DNA of 64,000 nucleotides from Myxococcota bacterium (GTDB taxonomy: Bacteria; Myxococcota_A; UBA796; UBA9615; JAKLKC01), in NCBI GenBank assembly GCA_023150875.1, contig JAKLKC010000009.1, positions 62,001 through 126,000 of the forward strand, written 5' to 3'. Positions 1 to 8,185 of the stretch are shown here, in pieces; position 1 is the stretch's first letter; each line of letters opens with the position of its first letter. The translations under genes were made by a program, and so were the position numbers. Under the pieces are notes generated by a model. That model was not told the DNA's origin. It saw only the letters and a list, made by a program, of their open reading frames with translations, and searched no databases.

Positions 1-1
1 G

Positions 2-1852
2 GACGACATCGTCTCCACCCTGGGCCTCGGCGACGCCGCGGTCTTCGTCTCGGGCTTCGACCGGCCCAACCTGAGGCTCCACGTCCATCGCCTGAAGAGC
101 CGCGCCGCCAAGGAGGAGCGGATGCGGGAGCTGCTGGGCCGCAGGCTCCGCCCCGCCCTGGTCTACGGCGCCACCCGCAAGGCGGTGGACCAGGTGGTCG
201 CGGGCCTGGCCGCCTCGGGGGAGCGGGTGGCGGGCTACCACGCGGGCATGGACGACAGCGAGAGGAACCGCGTCCAGGACGGCTTCATGGCGGGGCGCTA
301 CACCGTCGTCGCCGCCACCAACGCCTTCGGCATGGGGATCGACAAGGCGGACATCCGCATGGTGGTCCACGTGGACCTGCCCCGGACCCTGGAGGCGTGG
401 TACCAGGAGATCGGCCGGGCGGGACGCGACGGAAAACCCAGCGAAATCCACCTGTTGCGTAGCCCGGGCGACCGGAGGATCCAGGAGTTCTTCATCGACT
501 CCGCCCACCCGCCGGAGCGCACGGTCCGGGAGGTCCACCGCTTCCTGTGCTCCTTCCCCGAGGACACGATCTGGATCTCCCAGCGCGCCATCGCCGAGGA
601 GCTGGGGATCGAGGGGGGGGATCGGGCGGTCTTCTCGTCGCTGATCGTGCTGGAGCGGGGCGGGGTGCTGCGCCGGCTGCCCATGCGGGAGGGCCTGGGG
701 GAGGTGCGCTTCCTGCCCTCGCCGGGCCCCCGCGCCGCCGCCCACCGGGGGCTGCGGGCGGAGCTGTGGCAGGCGCTCGGGGACCTCCGCCCCGGACGGG
801 GGCAGGTGCCCGTCGCCCAGGTGGACCTGCACCGCCTCGCCCGGGACCTGGGCACCACCCGCGACCGCCTGGGGGGGGCGCTGCGGGCCCTGGTGGAGCA
901 CGGGGCCATCGACTACGAGCCCCCGGAGCGCTGCGGCGGGGTGCTGCTGCTGCACCGGGACCCGGACGACCTCCCCGTGGACTTCGGGGCCCTGGAGCAC
1001 CGGCGCCGCCACGAGTACGGCAAGCTCGACCGGATGGAACAGTTCGCCGAGGGGCGCGGCTGCCGCCGGGCCGACGTGCTCCGCTACTTCGGCGAGGTCC
1101 CCCCCTGGCCCCGCTGCGGCACCTGCGACAACTGCGCCGCGGATCCCGACGCCGACGGGCCCCGGGCCCCCAACGCCGAGGAGGACGTGGCCATCCGCAA
1201 GCTGCTGGCCTGCGTCGCCCGCATGGGGGGAGGCTACACCTCGGCGATGGTGGCGAAGGTGCTGACCGGCAGCCGGGACGCGGTGGTGGAGAAGATGGGC
1301 TTCGACAAGCTCACCACCTACGGCCTGCTGTCCCCCCTGTCCCAGGTGGAGGTGCAGCAGCTCGCCCAGGCGCTGGTGCAGGCCGGCGCCCTCTCCGAGG
1401 CCACGGTGACCCGGCCGATCCAGGGCCGGGACCGGATCTACCGCGTCCTGCACCTCACCCCCCTCGGGGGCCGGGTGATGATGGGCAAGGAGGAGGGCTT
1501 CCAGCTCCCCATGCCGGAGCTGACCGGGATCTCGCCCCCCCGGGCGGCCCCCCGCCGGAGCGGGGCGACGGGATCGGCGGCGGACGACGGCGGCCCACCG
1601 CTGGACCTCGCGGGCAAGGCGCTGCTGGAGAAGCTGCGCCAGCGCCGGAGCCGGATGGCGGAGGAGGAGGGGATCCCCGCCTACGTCGTGGCGAGCAACC
1701 GCACCCTGCGGGAGATCGCGCTGCGCCGCCCCACCCGCCGCGCCGCCCTCCTCCAGATCCACGGGATCGGCGAGAAGAACCTGTCCCGCTGGGGGCAGGC
1801 GTGGCTGGAGGAGGTGGAGGCGTTCGAGCAGGGGGGGCGCGGCGGCACCTGA
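2..1852 (+). CDS. recQ: ATP-dependent DNA helicase RecQ (5' end outside window)
   Basis: This is the C-terminal part of a RecQ-family 3'-5' DNA helicase used in recombinational repair. The frame is open from base 2, upstream of the first ATG at 122, and the extra residues (ending SGFDRPNLRLHV) match the start of RecQ helicase lobe 2, so lobe 1 with Walker A lies outside the window. Visible in order: lobe 2 with the AATNAFGMGIDKADIR and QEIGRAGRDGKPS motifs, a winged-helix region, the zinc-binding cysteines (GRGCRR then CGTCDNC) and a C-terminal HRDC domain ending near IGEKNLSRWG. Zinc site and HRDC indicate the full-length RecQ architecture. The DedA gene follows 47 bp downstream. Identity is firm; only the 5' end is unknown. 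Confidence 0.95.
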   Translation, partial: DDIVSTLGLGDAAVFVSGFDRPNLRLHVHRLKSRAAKEERMRELLGRRLRPALVYGATRKAVDQVVAGLAASGERVAGYHAGMDDSERNRVQDGFMAGRYTVVAATNAFGMGIDKADIRMVVHVDLPRTLEAWYQEIGRAGRDGKPSEIHLLRSPGDRRIQEFFIDSAHPPERTVREVHRFLCSFPEDTIWISQRAIAEELGIEGGDRAVFSSLIVLERGGVLRRLPMREGLGEVRFLPSPGPRAAAHRGLRAELWQALGDLRPGRGQVPVAQVDLHRLARDLGTTRDRLGGALRALVEHGAIDYEPPERCGGVLLLHRDPDDLPVDFGALEHRRRHEYGKLDRMEQFAEGRGCRRADVLRYFGEVPPWPRCGTCDNCAADPDADGPRAPNAEEDVAIRKLLACVARMGGGYTSAMVAKVLTGSRDAVVEKMGFDKLTTYGLLSPLSQVEVQQLAQALVQAGALSEATVTRPIQGRDRIYRVLHLTPLGGRVMMGKEEGFQLPMPELTGISPPRAAPRRSGATGSAADDGGPPLDLAGKALLEKLRQRRSRMAEEEGIPAYVVASNRTLREIALRRPTRRAALLQIHGIGEKNLSRWGQAWLEEVEAFEQGGRGGT

Positions 1853-1899
1853 CCCGCCGGGATCGGCTATCCTCGCCCCGCCGTCGCGGCGGAGGACCG

Positions 1900-2547
1900 A
1901 TGCTCCACGAGATGATGAAGGCCTGGTTCGACTTCACCCTGGAGTGGGGCTACCTGGGGGTGTTCACCATGATGGCGCTGGAGAGCACCATCGTGCCCAT
2001 CCCCTCGGAGATCGTGATGCCGCCGGCGGCGTACTGGGCGGTCCAGGGGCGCTTCAGCCTGTGGGGGGTGATCCTGGCGGGGGGCCTGGGCTCGACGGTG
2101 GGCTCCTCCCTCTGCTACGGCTTCACCTTCACCGTGGGCCGGGCCTTCGTGAACCGCTGGGGCCGCTTCTTCCTGCTGCCCCCGGACCGGCTGGACCTGG
2201 CGGAGCGCTGGCTCAACCAGTTCGCCCTGGGGGGGGTGTTCTTCTCGCGCCTGCTGCCGGTGGTGCGGCACCTCATCGGCTTCCCCGCCGGGCTGCTGCG
2301 CTTCCCCTTCTGGTCCTTCGTGGGGGTGACCTTCGTGGGCTCCACCCTGTGGTGCAGCGTCCTCGCCTGGTTCGGGGCGAAGACCATCGGCCAGAGGCCC
2401 GACCTGCTGGAGGATCCCACCGCCCTTTCCGACGTGCTCAAGCAGAACCTGCTGTGGTTCGTGCTGCTGGTGGTCGGCCTCGGGGCGGGGTGGACCTTCG
2501 TGAAGTGGTACGGGAGCCGCGCGCCGCGGCGGGGTCCCGCCGCCTGA
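1900..2547 (+). CDS. DedA family (VTT domain) membrane protein
   Basis: A 215-residue inner-membrane protein of the DedA/SNARE-associated family, whose members are implicated in polyprenyl-phosphate or phospholipid flipping and membrane homeostasis. The family motifs are visible: an early acidic segment ALESTIVPIPSEIVMPPA, the glycine-rich re-entrant stretch GGLGSTVGSSLCYG and the FFSRLLPVVRHLIGFPAG segment with the conserved Arg residues. Four to five hydrophobic helices can be traced, with a basic C-terminal tail. I chose ATG 1900 because GGAGGA at 1891-1896 is a well-placed ribosome site, although the frame is open far upstream. Its specific substrate cannot be read from sequence. Confidence 0.93.
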   Translation: MLHEMMKAWFDFTLEWGYLGVFTMMALESTIVPIPSEIVMPPAAYWAVQGRFSLWGVILAGGLGSTVGSSLCYGFTFTVGRAFVNRWGRFFLLPPDRLDLAERWLNQFALGGVFFSRLLPVVRHLIGFPAGLLRFPFWSFVGVTFVGSTLWCSVLAWFGAKTIGQRPDLLEDPTALSDVLKQNLLWFVLLVVGLGAGWTFVKWYGSRAPRRGPAA

Positions 2548-2551
2548 GCCT

Positions 2552-3013
2552 CTACTCCTCCCGCGCCGCCAGGGCGAGCCCCAGCTTCTTGCAGAGGCGG
2601 GACAGCTCCGCCTGCTCCCCGGGGTCCAGGACCCCCAGGGCCTCGGCGATGGCGGCGGCGTGGCCGGGGAAGATCCCCTCGATGAGCGCCCTGCCCTCCT
2701 CGGTGAGGCGCACGCTCACGAAGCGGCGATCCTCCTGGCCCCGCTCCCGCCGCGCCAGCCCCCTCTTCTCGAGGTTGTCCACCACCAGCGTGACGTTGCC
2801 GCTGCTCTTGAGGATCTTGGTCCCCAGCTCCCGCTGGCACATGGGCCCCAGGTGGAAGAGGGCCTCCAGCACGCCGAACTGGCTCTCGGTCAGGCCGTGC
2901 TCCCCGAGGCGGCGCGCCGTCAGGGCCCCCACGGTGTTGGCGGCCCGGGCCAGCTTGATGTAGGCGTCGAGGGCGTGGACCTCTTCGGGGCGACCGCGGT
3001 GCTTGGTGGCCAT
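2552..3013 (-). CDS. MarR family transcriptional regulator
   Basis: A 153-residue winged-helix regulator of the MarR family. The centre shows the typical order: LTESQFGVLEALFHLGPMCQRELG, then the recognition-helix region SSGNVTLVVDNLEKRGLARRE, then the wing QEDRRFVSVRLTEEGRALIE. Long helices at both ends would form the dimer interface. It lies 56 bp downstream of a yceI gene on the same strand, a common pairing, and probably represses that operon from the operator at 3743-3756. A single Cys (residue 59) is not in the N-terminal position used by OhrR-type redox sensors, so peroxide sensing is not evident. The ligand is unknown. The gene is convergent with dedA, the two stops being only 4 bp apart. 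Confidence 0.92.
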   Translation of the reverse strand: MATKHRGRPEEVHALDAYIKLARAANTVGALTARRLGEHGLTESQFGVLEALFHLGPMCQRELGTKILKSSGNVTLVVDNLEKRGLARRERGQEDRRFVSVRLTEEGRALIEGIFPGHAAAIAEALGVLDPGEQAELSRLCKKLGLALAAREE

Positions 3014-3069
3014 GGGGCTCGCGTCGCGCCGTCCCGGGGGACCGGGACGGCGCACCGAACGGACGCCGA

Positions 3070-3663
3070 TCAGAGCTTGGTGGTCAGCTCGATGTCGAGG
3101 TGGATGGTCACCTCGTCGCCGACCACCGCCCCGCCCGCGTCCAGGGACTTGTTCCAGCTTATCCCGAAGTCCTTGCGGTTGACCTTGGTGGTGGCGCTGC
3201 CGCCGATCCGGGTGAAGCCGTAGGGGTCCTTGACCTGGGTGCCGAAGCCCTCGACGCTGAGGGTGACGGGGCGGGTGGTGCCCCGCATGGTGAGGTCGCC
3301 CAGCACCTCGAACCGGCCGTCCCCGAGGCTCTTGACCTGCTTCGAGACGAAGGTGAGCTTCGGGTGCTTGGCGGCGTCGAAGAAGTCGCCGCTGCGGAGG
3401 TGCTCGTCCCTCTTGGCGTTCTCGGTGTCGATGCTGGCGGCGTCGATGGCAACGCTGATCCGCGTCGCCTCGGGCTTGGCGGGATCGTAGTCCACGGTGC
3501 CGCTGACGGCCTGGAACTTCCCGCGGACGTTCGAGATCAGCATGTGCTTGACCGTGAACCCGGCGGTGGTGTGGGACGGATCGACGTCCCACGTCGCGGC
3601 GCCGGCCCACGAGGGCAGGGCGAGGGTGGCGAGGAGCAGGAACGAGGAGAGGACGCGCTTCAT
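3070..3663 (-). CDS. YceI family periplasmic lipid-binding protein
   Basis: A 197-residue secreted protein with a clear Sec signal peptide (MKRVLSSFLLLATLALPSWAGA, cleavage near residue 22) followed by a complete YceI domain. The hallmark motifs are seen: the start ATWDVDPSHTTAGFTVKHM, the segment KRDEHLRSGDFFDAAKHPKLTF, and the end FGISWNKSLDAGGAVVGDEVTIHLDIELT. YceI proteins are lipocalin-like barrels that bind polyisoprenoids or other amphiphiles; the physiological role is often stress-related. It is the first gene of a likely yceI-marR operon, with an AT-rich promoter and operator region immediately upstream. Length is normal for the family. Confidence 0.95.
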   Translation of the reverse strand: MKRVLSSFLLLATLALPSWAGAATWDVDPSHTTAGFTVKHMLISNVRGKFQAVSGTVDYDPAKPEATRISVAIDAASIDTENAKRDEHLRSGDFFDAAKHPKLTFVSKQVKSLGDGRFEVLGDLTMRGTTRPVTLSVEGFGTQVKDPYGFTRIGGSATTKVNRKDFGISWNKSLDAGGAVVGDEVTIHLDIELTTKL

Positions 3664-3730
3664 GGTCTTCGGGACCTCCTGGGGTACGGCCGCCGGATCG
3701 GGGCCGGAGCCCGCCGCGGCGCGGCAAGCT

Positions 3731-3764
3731 CTACGTCAAACGTCTTGATGTGAAGATATATTCC
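3731..3764 (-). promoter_or_regulatory. AT-rich promoter region with probable MarR operator for yceI-marR
   Basis: An island of AT-rich sequence in otherwise very GC-rich DNA, about 70-100 bp upstream of yceI. On the minus strand it reads TATATCTTCACATCAAGACG then TTTGACG. The core TCTT-N6-AAGA (3743-3756) is an imperfect palindrome close to the CTTGATATCAAG-type sites bound by many MarR proteins. The site fits autoregulation by the adjacent marR. I cannot place exact -35 and -10 hexamers with confidence. Confidence 0.55.
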
Positions 3765-3818
3765 CCGGCGAGCGGAGTCAACCCCCGAGGGCCCGCCGGG
3801 GCGAGGTCCGGGCGCGGG

Positions 3819-5114
3819 TCAGATCACGTCGCGCAGGGCGGCCCGGATCCGGGGGAGGGCCTCGGCGATGCCGGCGACGGACACCGCCCCCACCGAGAGG
3901 CGGAACCAGCCGTCGTCCAGGCCGCGGCCGAACGCCTGGAAGGGCACCACCGCCACGCCGGCCTTCTCCAGCAGGTACTGGCGGACCTGCTCGTTGGTGG
4001 AGAAGAGGGCACCCCCGGGCAGGCGGCGTCCCATCAGGTCGAAGCGGGCGCTGAGGTAGATCGCCCCCTGGGGCGGGATGGCCCGGACGGGGAGGCCCGC
4101 CTCCGCCATGGCGCGGAAGCCCTCGTACAGGGCGTCCAGGCGCGCCTGGACCTCGGACCTCATGCCGGCGTGGTAGGCGGCGATCCCCTCGGGATCGGCC
4201 AGCAGCTCCCCCGCGGCGATCTGCTCGGCCCGGGGGGCCCAGGCCCCGACGTGGCCCAGCAGGTCCCTCATGCGGGCGGCGACGTAGGGGGGCGCGACGG
4301 TCCAGCCCACCCGCAGGCCGGTGGCGGCGAACGCCTTGGAGATCCCGTCCACGAAGACGGTGTAGGCCGCCATCTCGGGCACCAGCTCCACCGGCGTGTG
4401 GTGGCGGGTGTCCCCGAACGTGAGGGTCCAGTAGACCTGGTCGTACATCACGTACAGGGGCCGGTCCCCCCGAGCGGCGCGGCGGCGGTTCTCCTCCACC
4501 ACCATCACCGAGATCTCGGTGAGGGCCTCGCGGCTCAGGGCCGTGCCGGTGGGGTTGAGGGGGGAGTTCAGGGAGAGGAGGCGGACCCCATCGAGGTGGT
4601 GGCGCAGCAGGTCGGAGGTGGGCAGGAAGTCGTCCTCGGGGCGGGCCATGACCTCCACGGGGACGGCGCGGCTCATGAAGACGTAGTGGTTGTTGTTCCA
4701 CGACGGCACGGGGTAGAGCACGCGCTCGCCGGGGTCGACCACCGCTCGGTAGGTGGCGTAGATCACCGGGCGGGCGCCGCCGGCGATCACCACGCTGGAC
4801 ACCGGGTAGCGCAGCCCCAGCTCCCGGGCGTAGTAGTCCGCCACCGCCTCCCGCGCCGACAGCACGCCGTCGGAGGGGGGGTAGTTCGTCTCCCCCCGCT
4901 CCAGCAGGGAGGCGATCCCCCTCTCCAGGGACCGGGGGATCCGGAACTCGCTAGGGGCGAAGTCCCCCACGGTGAGGTTGCACACCTTCCGCCCCTGGGC
5001 CTGGAGCGCCCGCACGTCGGCGGCGATCTTCAGGATCTCCGAGCCGACGAGGCCCAAGGCGACCTGGGAGAGCCCCGCCCGCGCGGCGCCCTCGCCTTCG
5101 GCGCCCAGGGGCAT
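3819..5114 (-). CDS. Pyridoxal-phosphate aminotransferase, class I/II
   Basis: A 431-residue fold-type I aminotransferase of the aspartate aminotransferase superfamily. Visible motifs are NLTVGDFAPSEF near residue 46, the NSPLNPTG substrate/PLP segment near 183-190, the MYDQVYWTLTF region carrying the PLP-contacting Asp and Tyr, and the Schiff-base lysine in DGISKAFAATGLRVGW (K260). It lacks a leader and should be cytoplasmic. I chose ATG 5112-5114; an in-frame TTG lies about 25 codons upstream. The C-terminal half contains the usual small domain ending VSVAGIAEALPRIRAAL. Substrate specificity cannot be assigned; neighbours give no pathway clue. Confidence 0.9.
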   Translation of the reverse strand: MPLGAEGEGAARAGLSQVALGLVGSEILKIAADVRALQAQGRKVCNLTVGDFAPSEFRIPRSLERGIASLLERGETNYPPSDGVLSAREAVADYYARELGLRYPVSSVVIAGGARPVIYATYRAVVDPGERVLYPVPSWNNNHYVFMSRAVPVEVMARPEDDFLPTSDLLRHHLDGVRLLSLNSPLNPTGTALSREALTEISVMVVEENRRRAARGDRPLYVMYDQVYWTLTFGDTRHHTPVELVPEMAAYTVFVDGISKAFAATGLRVGWTVAPPYVAARMRDLLGHVGAWAPRAEQIAAGELLADPEGIAAYHAGMRSEVQARLDALYEGFRAMAEAGLPVRAIPPQGAIYLSARFDLMGRRLPGGALFSTNEQVRQYLLEKAGVAVVPFQAFGRGLDDGWFRLSVGAVSVAGIAEALPRIRAALRDVI

Positions 5115-5283
5115 GTGGAGGGAGGCGTCCAGGGGGAGGCGGCCCGGGGCCGCGGCGGCGGGGGAACGGACCTCGTGGGTCAAGACGGTGCTCCAGCGCG
5201 TCCGGTACGGCTCCGGGGAGCCGCCCCGCTCGGCGCGGCGCCAGTATAGGCAGTGGCCCGGCGCCTTTCCAGCCGCGCCCTCC

Positions 5284-5465
5284 GACTCGGGCTTCGCACT
5301 TTCGGGCCGTCGCGAGGTCCAGGACTGGGCGAGCCCCGGCAAGGAGCAGGGCCGGATTTCGCGGGAGGTGTGGTGGACCCACATCGACCCAGAAATCCGG
5401 CACCGCGACGCCGCCGCGGCCGGCCAGGACGGACCGCAGCAGGCCAGGAATGCGAAACCCGAGTC
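5284..5465. repeat. 182-bp nested palindromic (MITE-like) element
   Basis: The ends are 15-bp inverted repeats with one mismatch: GACTCGGGCTTCGCA at 5284-5298 and TGCGAAACCCGAGTC at 5451-5465. Nested inside is a second inverted pair, GCCGGATTT at 5351-5359 and AAATCCGGC at 5393-5401, around a small central dyad TGTGG/CCACA. The whole segment could form a cruciform or long RNA hairpin. It fills much of the 428-bp gap between two divergent genes (5115-5542) and encodes nothing convincing. It may be a non-autonomous mobile element; no transposase is nearby. Confidence 0.55.
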
Positions 5466-5542
5466 CAAGGAGAGGGCGGGCGCCGGAGGCGGGGATCTTG
5501 CTGCCCCCTGCCCCGGGGCGGCCCGGGCCGCGGGAGGGTGGG

Positions 5543-7009
5543 GTGCGGATCTTCGTGGGTGGCGCGGGCGGGTTCGTCGGGCGGCACGTCGCCCGCCACA
5601 TGTCCCTCGAAGGGCACGAGGTGGTGGCCCTGATCCAACGGGAGTCGGATCGGGACCCGCTGCTGGGGATCCCCGGGGTCCACGCCTTGGTGGGGGACGT
5701 CCGCCACCCCGAGGAGTGGCGGGGGGCGCTGGAGGGGTGCGAGGCGGTGGTGCACCTGGTGGGGATCCTCGCGGAGAGGGGGGACCGGACGTTCCGCTCG
5801 GTGCACGTGGAGGGCACCCGGCGGGCCGTGGACGCTGCCCGGGCGGCGGGGATCCGGCGCTTCGTGCACATGGGCAGCCTCGCCGCGCACCCCCAGGCAC
5901 CCACCGCCTGGGCCCGCACCAAGGCCGAGGGCGAGGAGATCGTGCGCCGCTCGGGCCTGGACTGGACCATCCTGCGCCCGGCGCCGGTCTTCGGGCCCGG
6001 CGACTCCTTCCTGACCCTGCTGGCTCGCCTGGCGCGCCTGCCCGTCGTGCCCCTGCCCCCGGGGGCCGACGCCCCACTGCGTCCGGTGTCGGTGGTGGAC
6101 GTCGCCCTGGCCTTCACCCGGGCGCTCCGCCGGACCGAGGCCGTGGGTCGCGCCCTGGACCTGGGCGGCCCCGAGCGGATCAGCCTGGCCCAGATCGCCC
6201 GGCGCATGGCGGGGGCCCTGGGGACCCGTCCCACCTTCGCCCGGGTGCCGCTGCCCCTGGCCCGCGCCGGGGCCCAGGCCCTCCACCGGATCGCCCCCGG
6301 CCTCCACGTGGACCCCGCCCTGGTGGAGACGCTGCGCCTGCACCTGGGCACCGACTGCGATCCCGAGCCCGCCCGCCACCTCCTGGACCTGCCCCTGCTG
6401 GGGATCGACGACGGGATCCGGGCGGTGGTGTCGGGGCAGGGGCCGCTGGCGGGCGGGCCCGCCCCCGCGCCGCGGGAGGCGTGGTGGGAGCGCCGCCCCC
6501 GGCCCCTGGCCACCACCGGAGCGGGCGTGGGGGCCTTGGTGGCGGCGGGGATCCTGCGCCGCCGCCGCGCCTTCGGCCTCGGCCTCGCCGCCCTGGGCGC
6601 CGCCGCCCTCGCGCGGGCGGCGCGGACCTTCCTGCGGTCCTCGGAGGGGGAGGCGGAGCCGGTGTCGGCGATGATCGACGTCCCCATCCCCGTGCGGGAG
6701 GTGTTCCACCGCCTGGGGGATCCCGGCCTGCTGGACGGCACGGTCTCGGAGGGCCCCCTCCGGCTGGTGGAGTCCCGCCCGCCCCACCTGCTGGCGTGGC
6801 GCTCCGGCACCCCGGGGGAGCTGGGCGGCTCCCTGCACCTGGAGCCCGTCCGGGAGGGCACCCGCCTCCACCTCGCCCTGGAGCTGCGCCGCCCCCCCCT
6901 GGACGTGGCCTTCCGGCGCCTGCTGGCCCTGGCGGACCGCCTGGCGGAGCAGGAGCGCCTGCTCCACCTTCCCGAGGCCCCGGCCCCGCGCCCGACGCCC
7001 CGGGCGTAG
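5543..7009 (+). CDS. NAD(P)-binding epimerase/NDUFA9-like protein fused to an SRPBCC domain
   Basis: A 488-residue fusion. Residues 1 to about 290 form an extended SDR/NmrA-like Rossmann domain: VRIFVGGAGGFVGRHVARH is the dinucleotide-binding start, followed by VVHLVGILAERGDRTF and RFVHMGSLAAHPQAPTAWARTKAEGE, similar to complex-I NDUFA9-type proteins. A short hydrophobic linker near residues 330-390 (ALVAAGILRRRRAFGLGLAALGAAALA) leads to a C-terminal SRPBCC-like ligand-binding domain (AMIDVPIPVREVFHRLGDPGLLDGTV). The GTG at 5543 is preferred because GGGAGG lies just upstream and the Rossmann strand starts at once. The canonical YxxxK is not obvious; WARTK occupies that place. The substrate is unknown; a quinone or lipid role is possible. 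Confidence 0.85.
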   Translation: MRIFVGGAGGFVGRHVARHMSLEGHEVVALIQRESDRDPLLGIPGVHALVGDVRHPEEWRGALEGCEAVVHLVGILAERGDRTFRSVHVEGTRRAVDAARAAGIRRFVHMGSLAAHPQAPTAWARTKAEGEEIVRRSGLDWTILRPAPVFGPGDSFLTLLARLARLPVVPLPPGADAPLRPVSVVDVALAFTRALRRTEAVGRALDLGGPERISLAQIARRMAGALGTRPTFARVPLPLARAGAQALHRIAPGLHVDPALVETLRLHLGTDCDPEPARHLLDLPLLGIDDGIRAVVSGQGPLAGGPAPAPREAWWERRPRPLATTGAGVGALVAAGILRRRRAFGLGLAALGAAALARAARTFLRSSEGEAEPVSAMIDVPIPVREVFHRLGDPGLLDGTVSEGPLRLVESRPPHLLAWRSGTPGELGGSLHLEPVREGTRLHLALELRRPPLDVAFRRLLALADRLAEQERLLHLPEAPAPRPTPRA

Positions 7010-7032
7010 GCCCACCCCCCAGAAAAGGAACC

Positions 7033-7088
7033 GCCCGGCACCGCGCCCCGGGTGACGACGCGAAGTCGCCCCGGGCGCCGTGCCGGGC
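7033..7088. terminator. Strong hairpin downstream of the epimerase gene
   Basis: GCCCGGCACCGCGCCCCGGG (7033-7052) pairs almost perfectly with CCCCGGGCGCCGTGCCGGGC (7069-7088) around a short loop. There is no clear T-tract, as is common in very GC-rich genomes. It lies 23 bp after the epimerase stop. The rest of 7089-7291 shows no gene; a 5-bp stem (GACCC/GGGTC) at 7278-7293 sits just beyond the convergent hydrolase. Confidence 0.5.
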
Positions 7089-7291
7089 GGCCGGCCCCCC
7101 CAAGGACATGTAGACAGACGCCCCATGACCTAGCGGACCCGAGCGCTGCGGCAAGGTCCGGGGCGGTGGCGGGAACGAAAAAGACCGCGTCGGCATCGCG
7201 GCCCGGCCGTTCAGGCGCCCTCCCCACATGAACGGGGCGGATCTCGGGATTGAAAGAAGAGAAACGTGCGGGCGATCCGACCCGCTGTGGG

Positions 7292-8173
7292 TCAGAGCAA
7301 CTCGTGGAGATACGAGACGATGACCCGCCCCGTCTCCTCCAGCCCCGGCGGCGCCCAGCGGTAGAGGGGGAGGGCGGACCCGTCCACGGGGACGTTGGGG
7401 GCGTTGTCGTTCAGGCGCACCCACGGGGCCGTGCCCCCGAGGGCGGCGTTCACCAGGTCCACCGCGTGCTGGCGCATGGGACCGTGGACGTGGTCCCAGT
7501 GGGACTGGTAGCGCAGGTAGGGGCAGGGCAGGCGGGGGACGGCGCGGATCGCCTCCCGGTCGACCCAGAACTCCGGGCGGCAGTGCATCTCGTGGGTGAT
7601 GGAGGCCTGCCCGGGGGCGCGGGTGGCGTAGGGGGGGATCCACCGGCGCTCCCCCGGCCCCTCCCAGTCCAGCAGGAAGCGCGCCCGGGCACCGATCCCC
7701 GGGTGCCGGGCCAGGGCGCCGGCGGTGGCGGCGATCCCGAGGGAGATCGACACCACCGCCACCCGGGCGGGGTCCACCTCCGGCCTCGCCAGCAGCAGGG
7801 CCAGGGCCTCGGCGACCTCGTCCTGGTGACGGGGGCCGTTGCAGTCCTCCTCGCCCTCGCTCTCCCCCCGCCCCGCGGGGTCCCAGCGGAAGCTGGCGTA
7901 GCCCGCCGCGGCGAGGTCGGCGGCGGTGACGGCGCAGCGGTAGCGCGCGAACATCCGCGCCGGGCCGAGGCCCCCCGGGTAGAGCAGCACCGCCGGGAAC
8001 GGCCCCGTCCCGCCGGGGGTCCGCAGCCACCCCACGAGGCGCCCCTGGGGGCCGCGCCACTCCACGGCCTCCTCCCGGTCCGGCGCGAAGGGCCGCTGGA
8101 CGAGGCCCCGGGCCAGCTTCCGCCAGCCGGAGACGCGCATGGACAGGGGGGTGAGGAGGGGGGACGGGGGCAT
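7292..8173 (-). CDS. Alpha/beta hydrolase family protein
   Basis: A 293-residue alpha/beta hydrolase. The sequence shows the oxyanion strand AVLLYPGGLGPARMFARYR, a RWDPAGRGESEGEED segment, and the nucleophile elbow VVSISLGIAATAG, where the usual first glycine of G-x-S-x-G is replaced by Ser (S-I-S-L-G). A plausible late His lies in SHWDHVHGP. No signal peptide is obvious, although the start MPPSPLLTPLSM is weakly hydrophobic. It is 12 bp downstream of a lipoprotein gene on the same strand and may be co-transcribed with it. It could be an esterase or peptidase; the substrate is not predictable. Confidence 0.8.
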   Translation of the reverse strand: MPPSPLLTPLSMRVSGWRKLARGLVQRPFAPDREEAVEWRGPQGRLVGWLRTPGGTGPFPAVLLYPGGLGPARMFARYRCAVTAADLAAAGYASFRWDPAGRGESEGEEDCNGPRHQDEVAEALALLLARPEVDPARVAVVSISLGIAATAGALARHPGIGARARFLLDWEGPGERRWIPPYATRAPGQASITHEMHCRPEFWVDREAIRAVPRLPCPYLRYQSHWDHVHGPMRQHAVDLVNAALGGTAPWVRLNDNAPNVPVDGSALPLYRWAPPGLEETGRVIVSYLHELL

Positions 8174-8185
8174 GGGTGGGGCGCG

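Noticed and set aside
7089-7291. Search for a tRNA or small RNA gene in the gap between convergent genes
   Set aside because: No cloverleaf arms or T-loop consensus could be found; only hairpins were seen.
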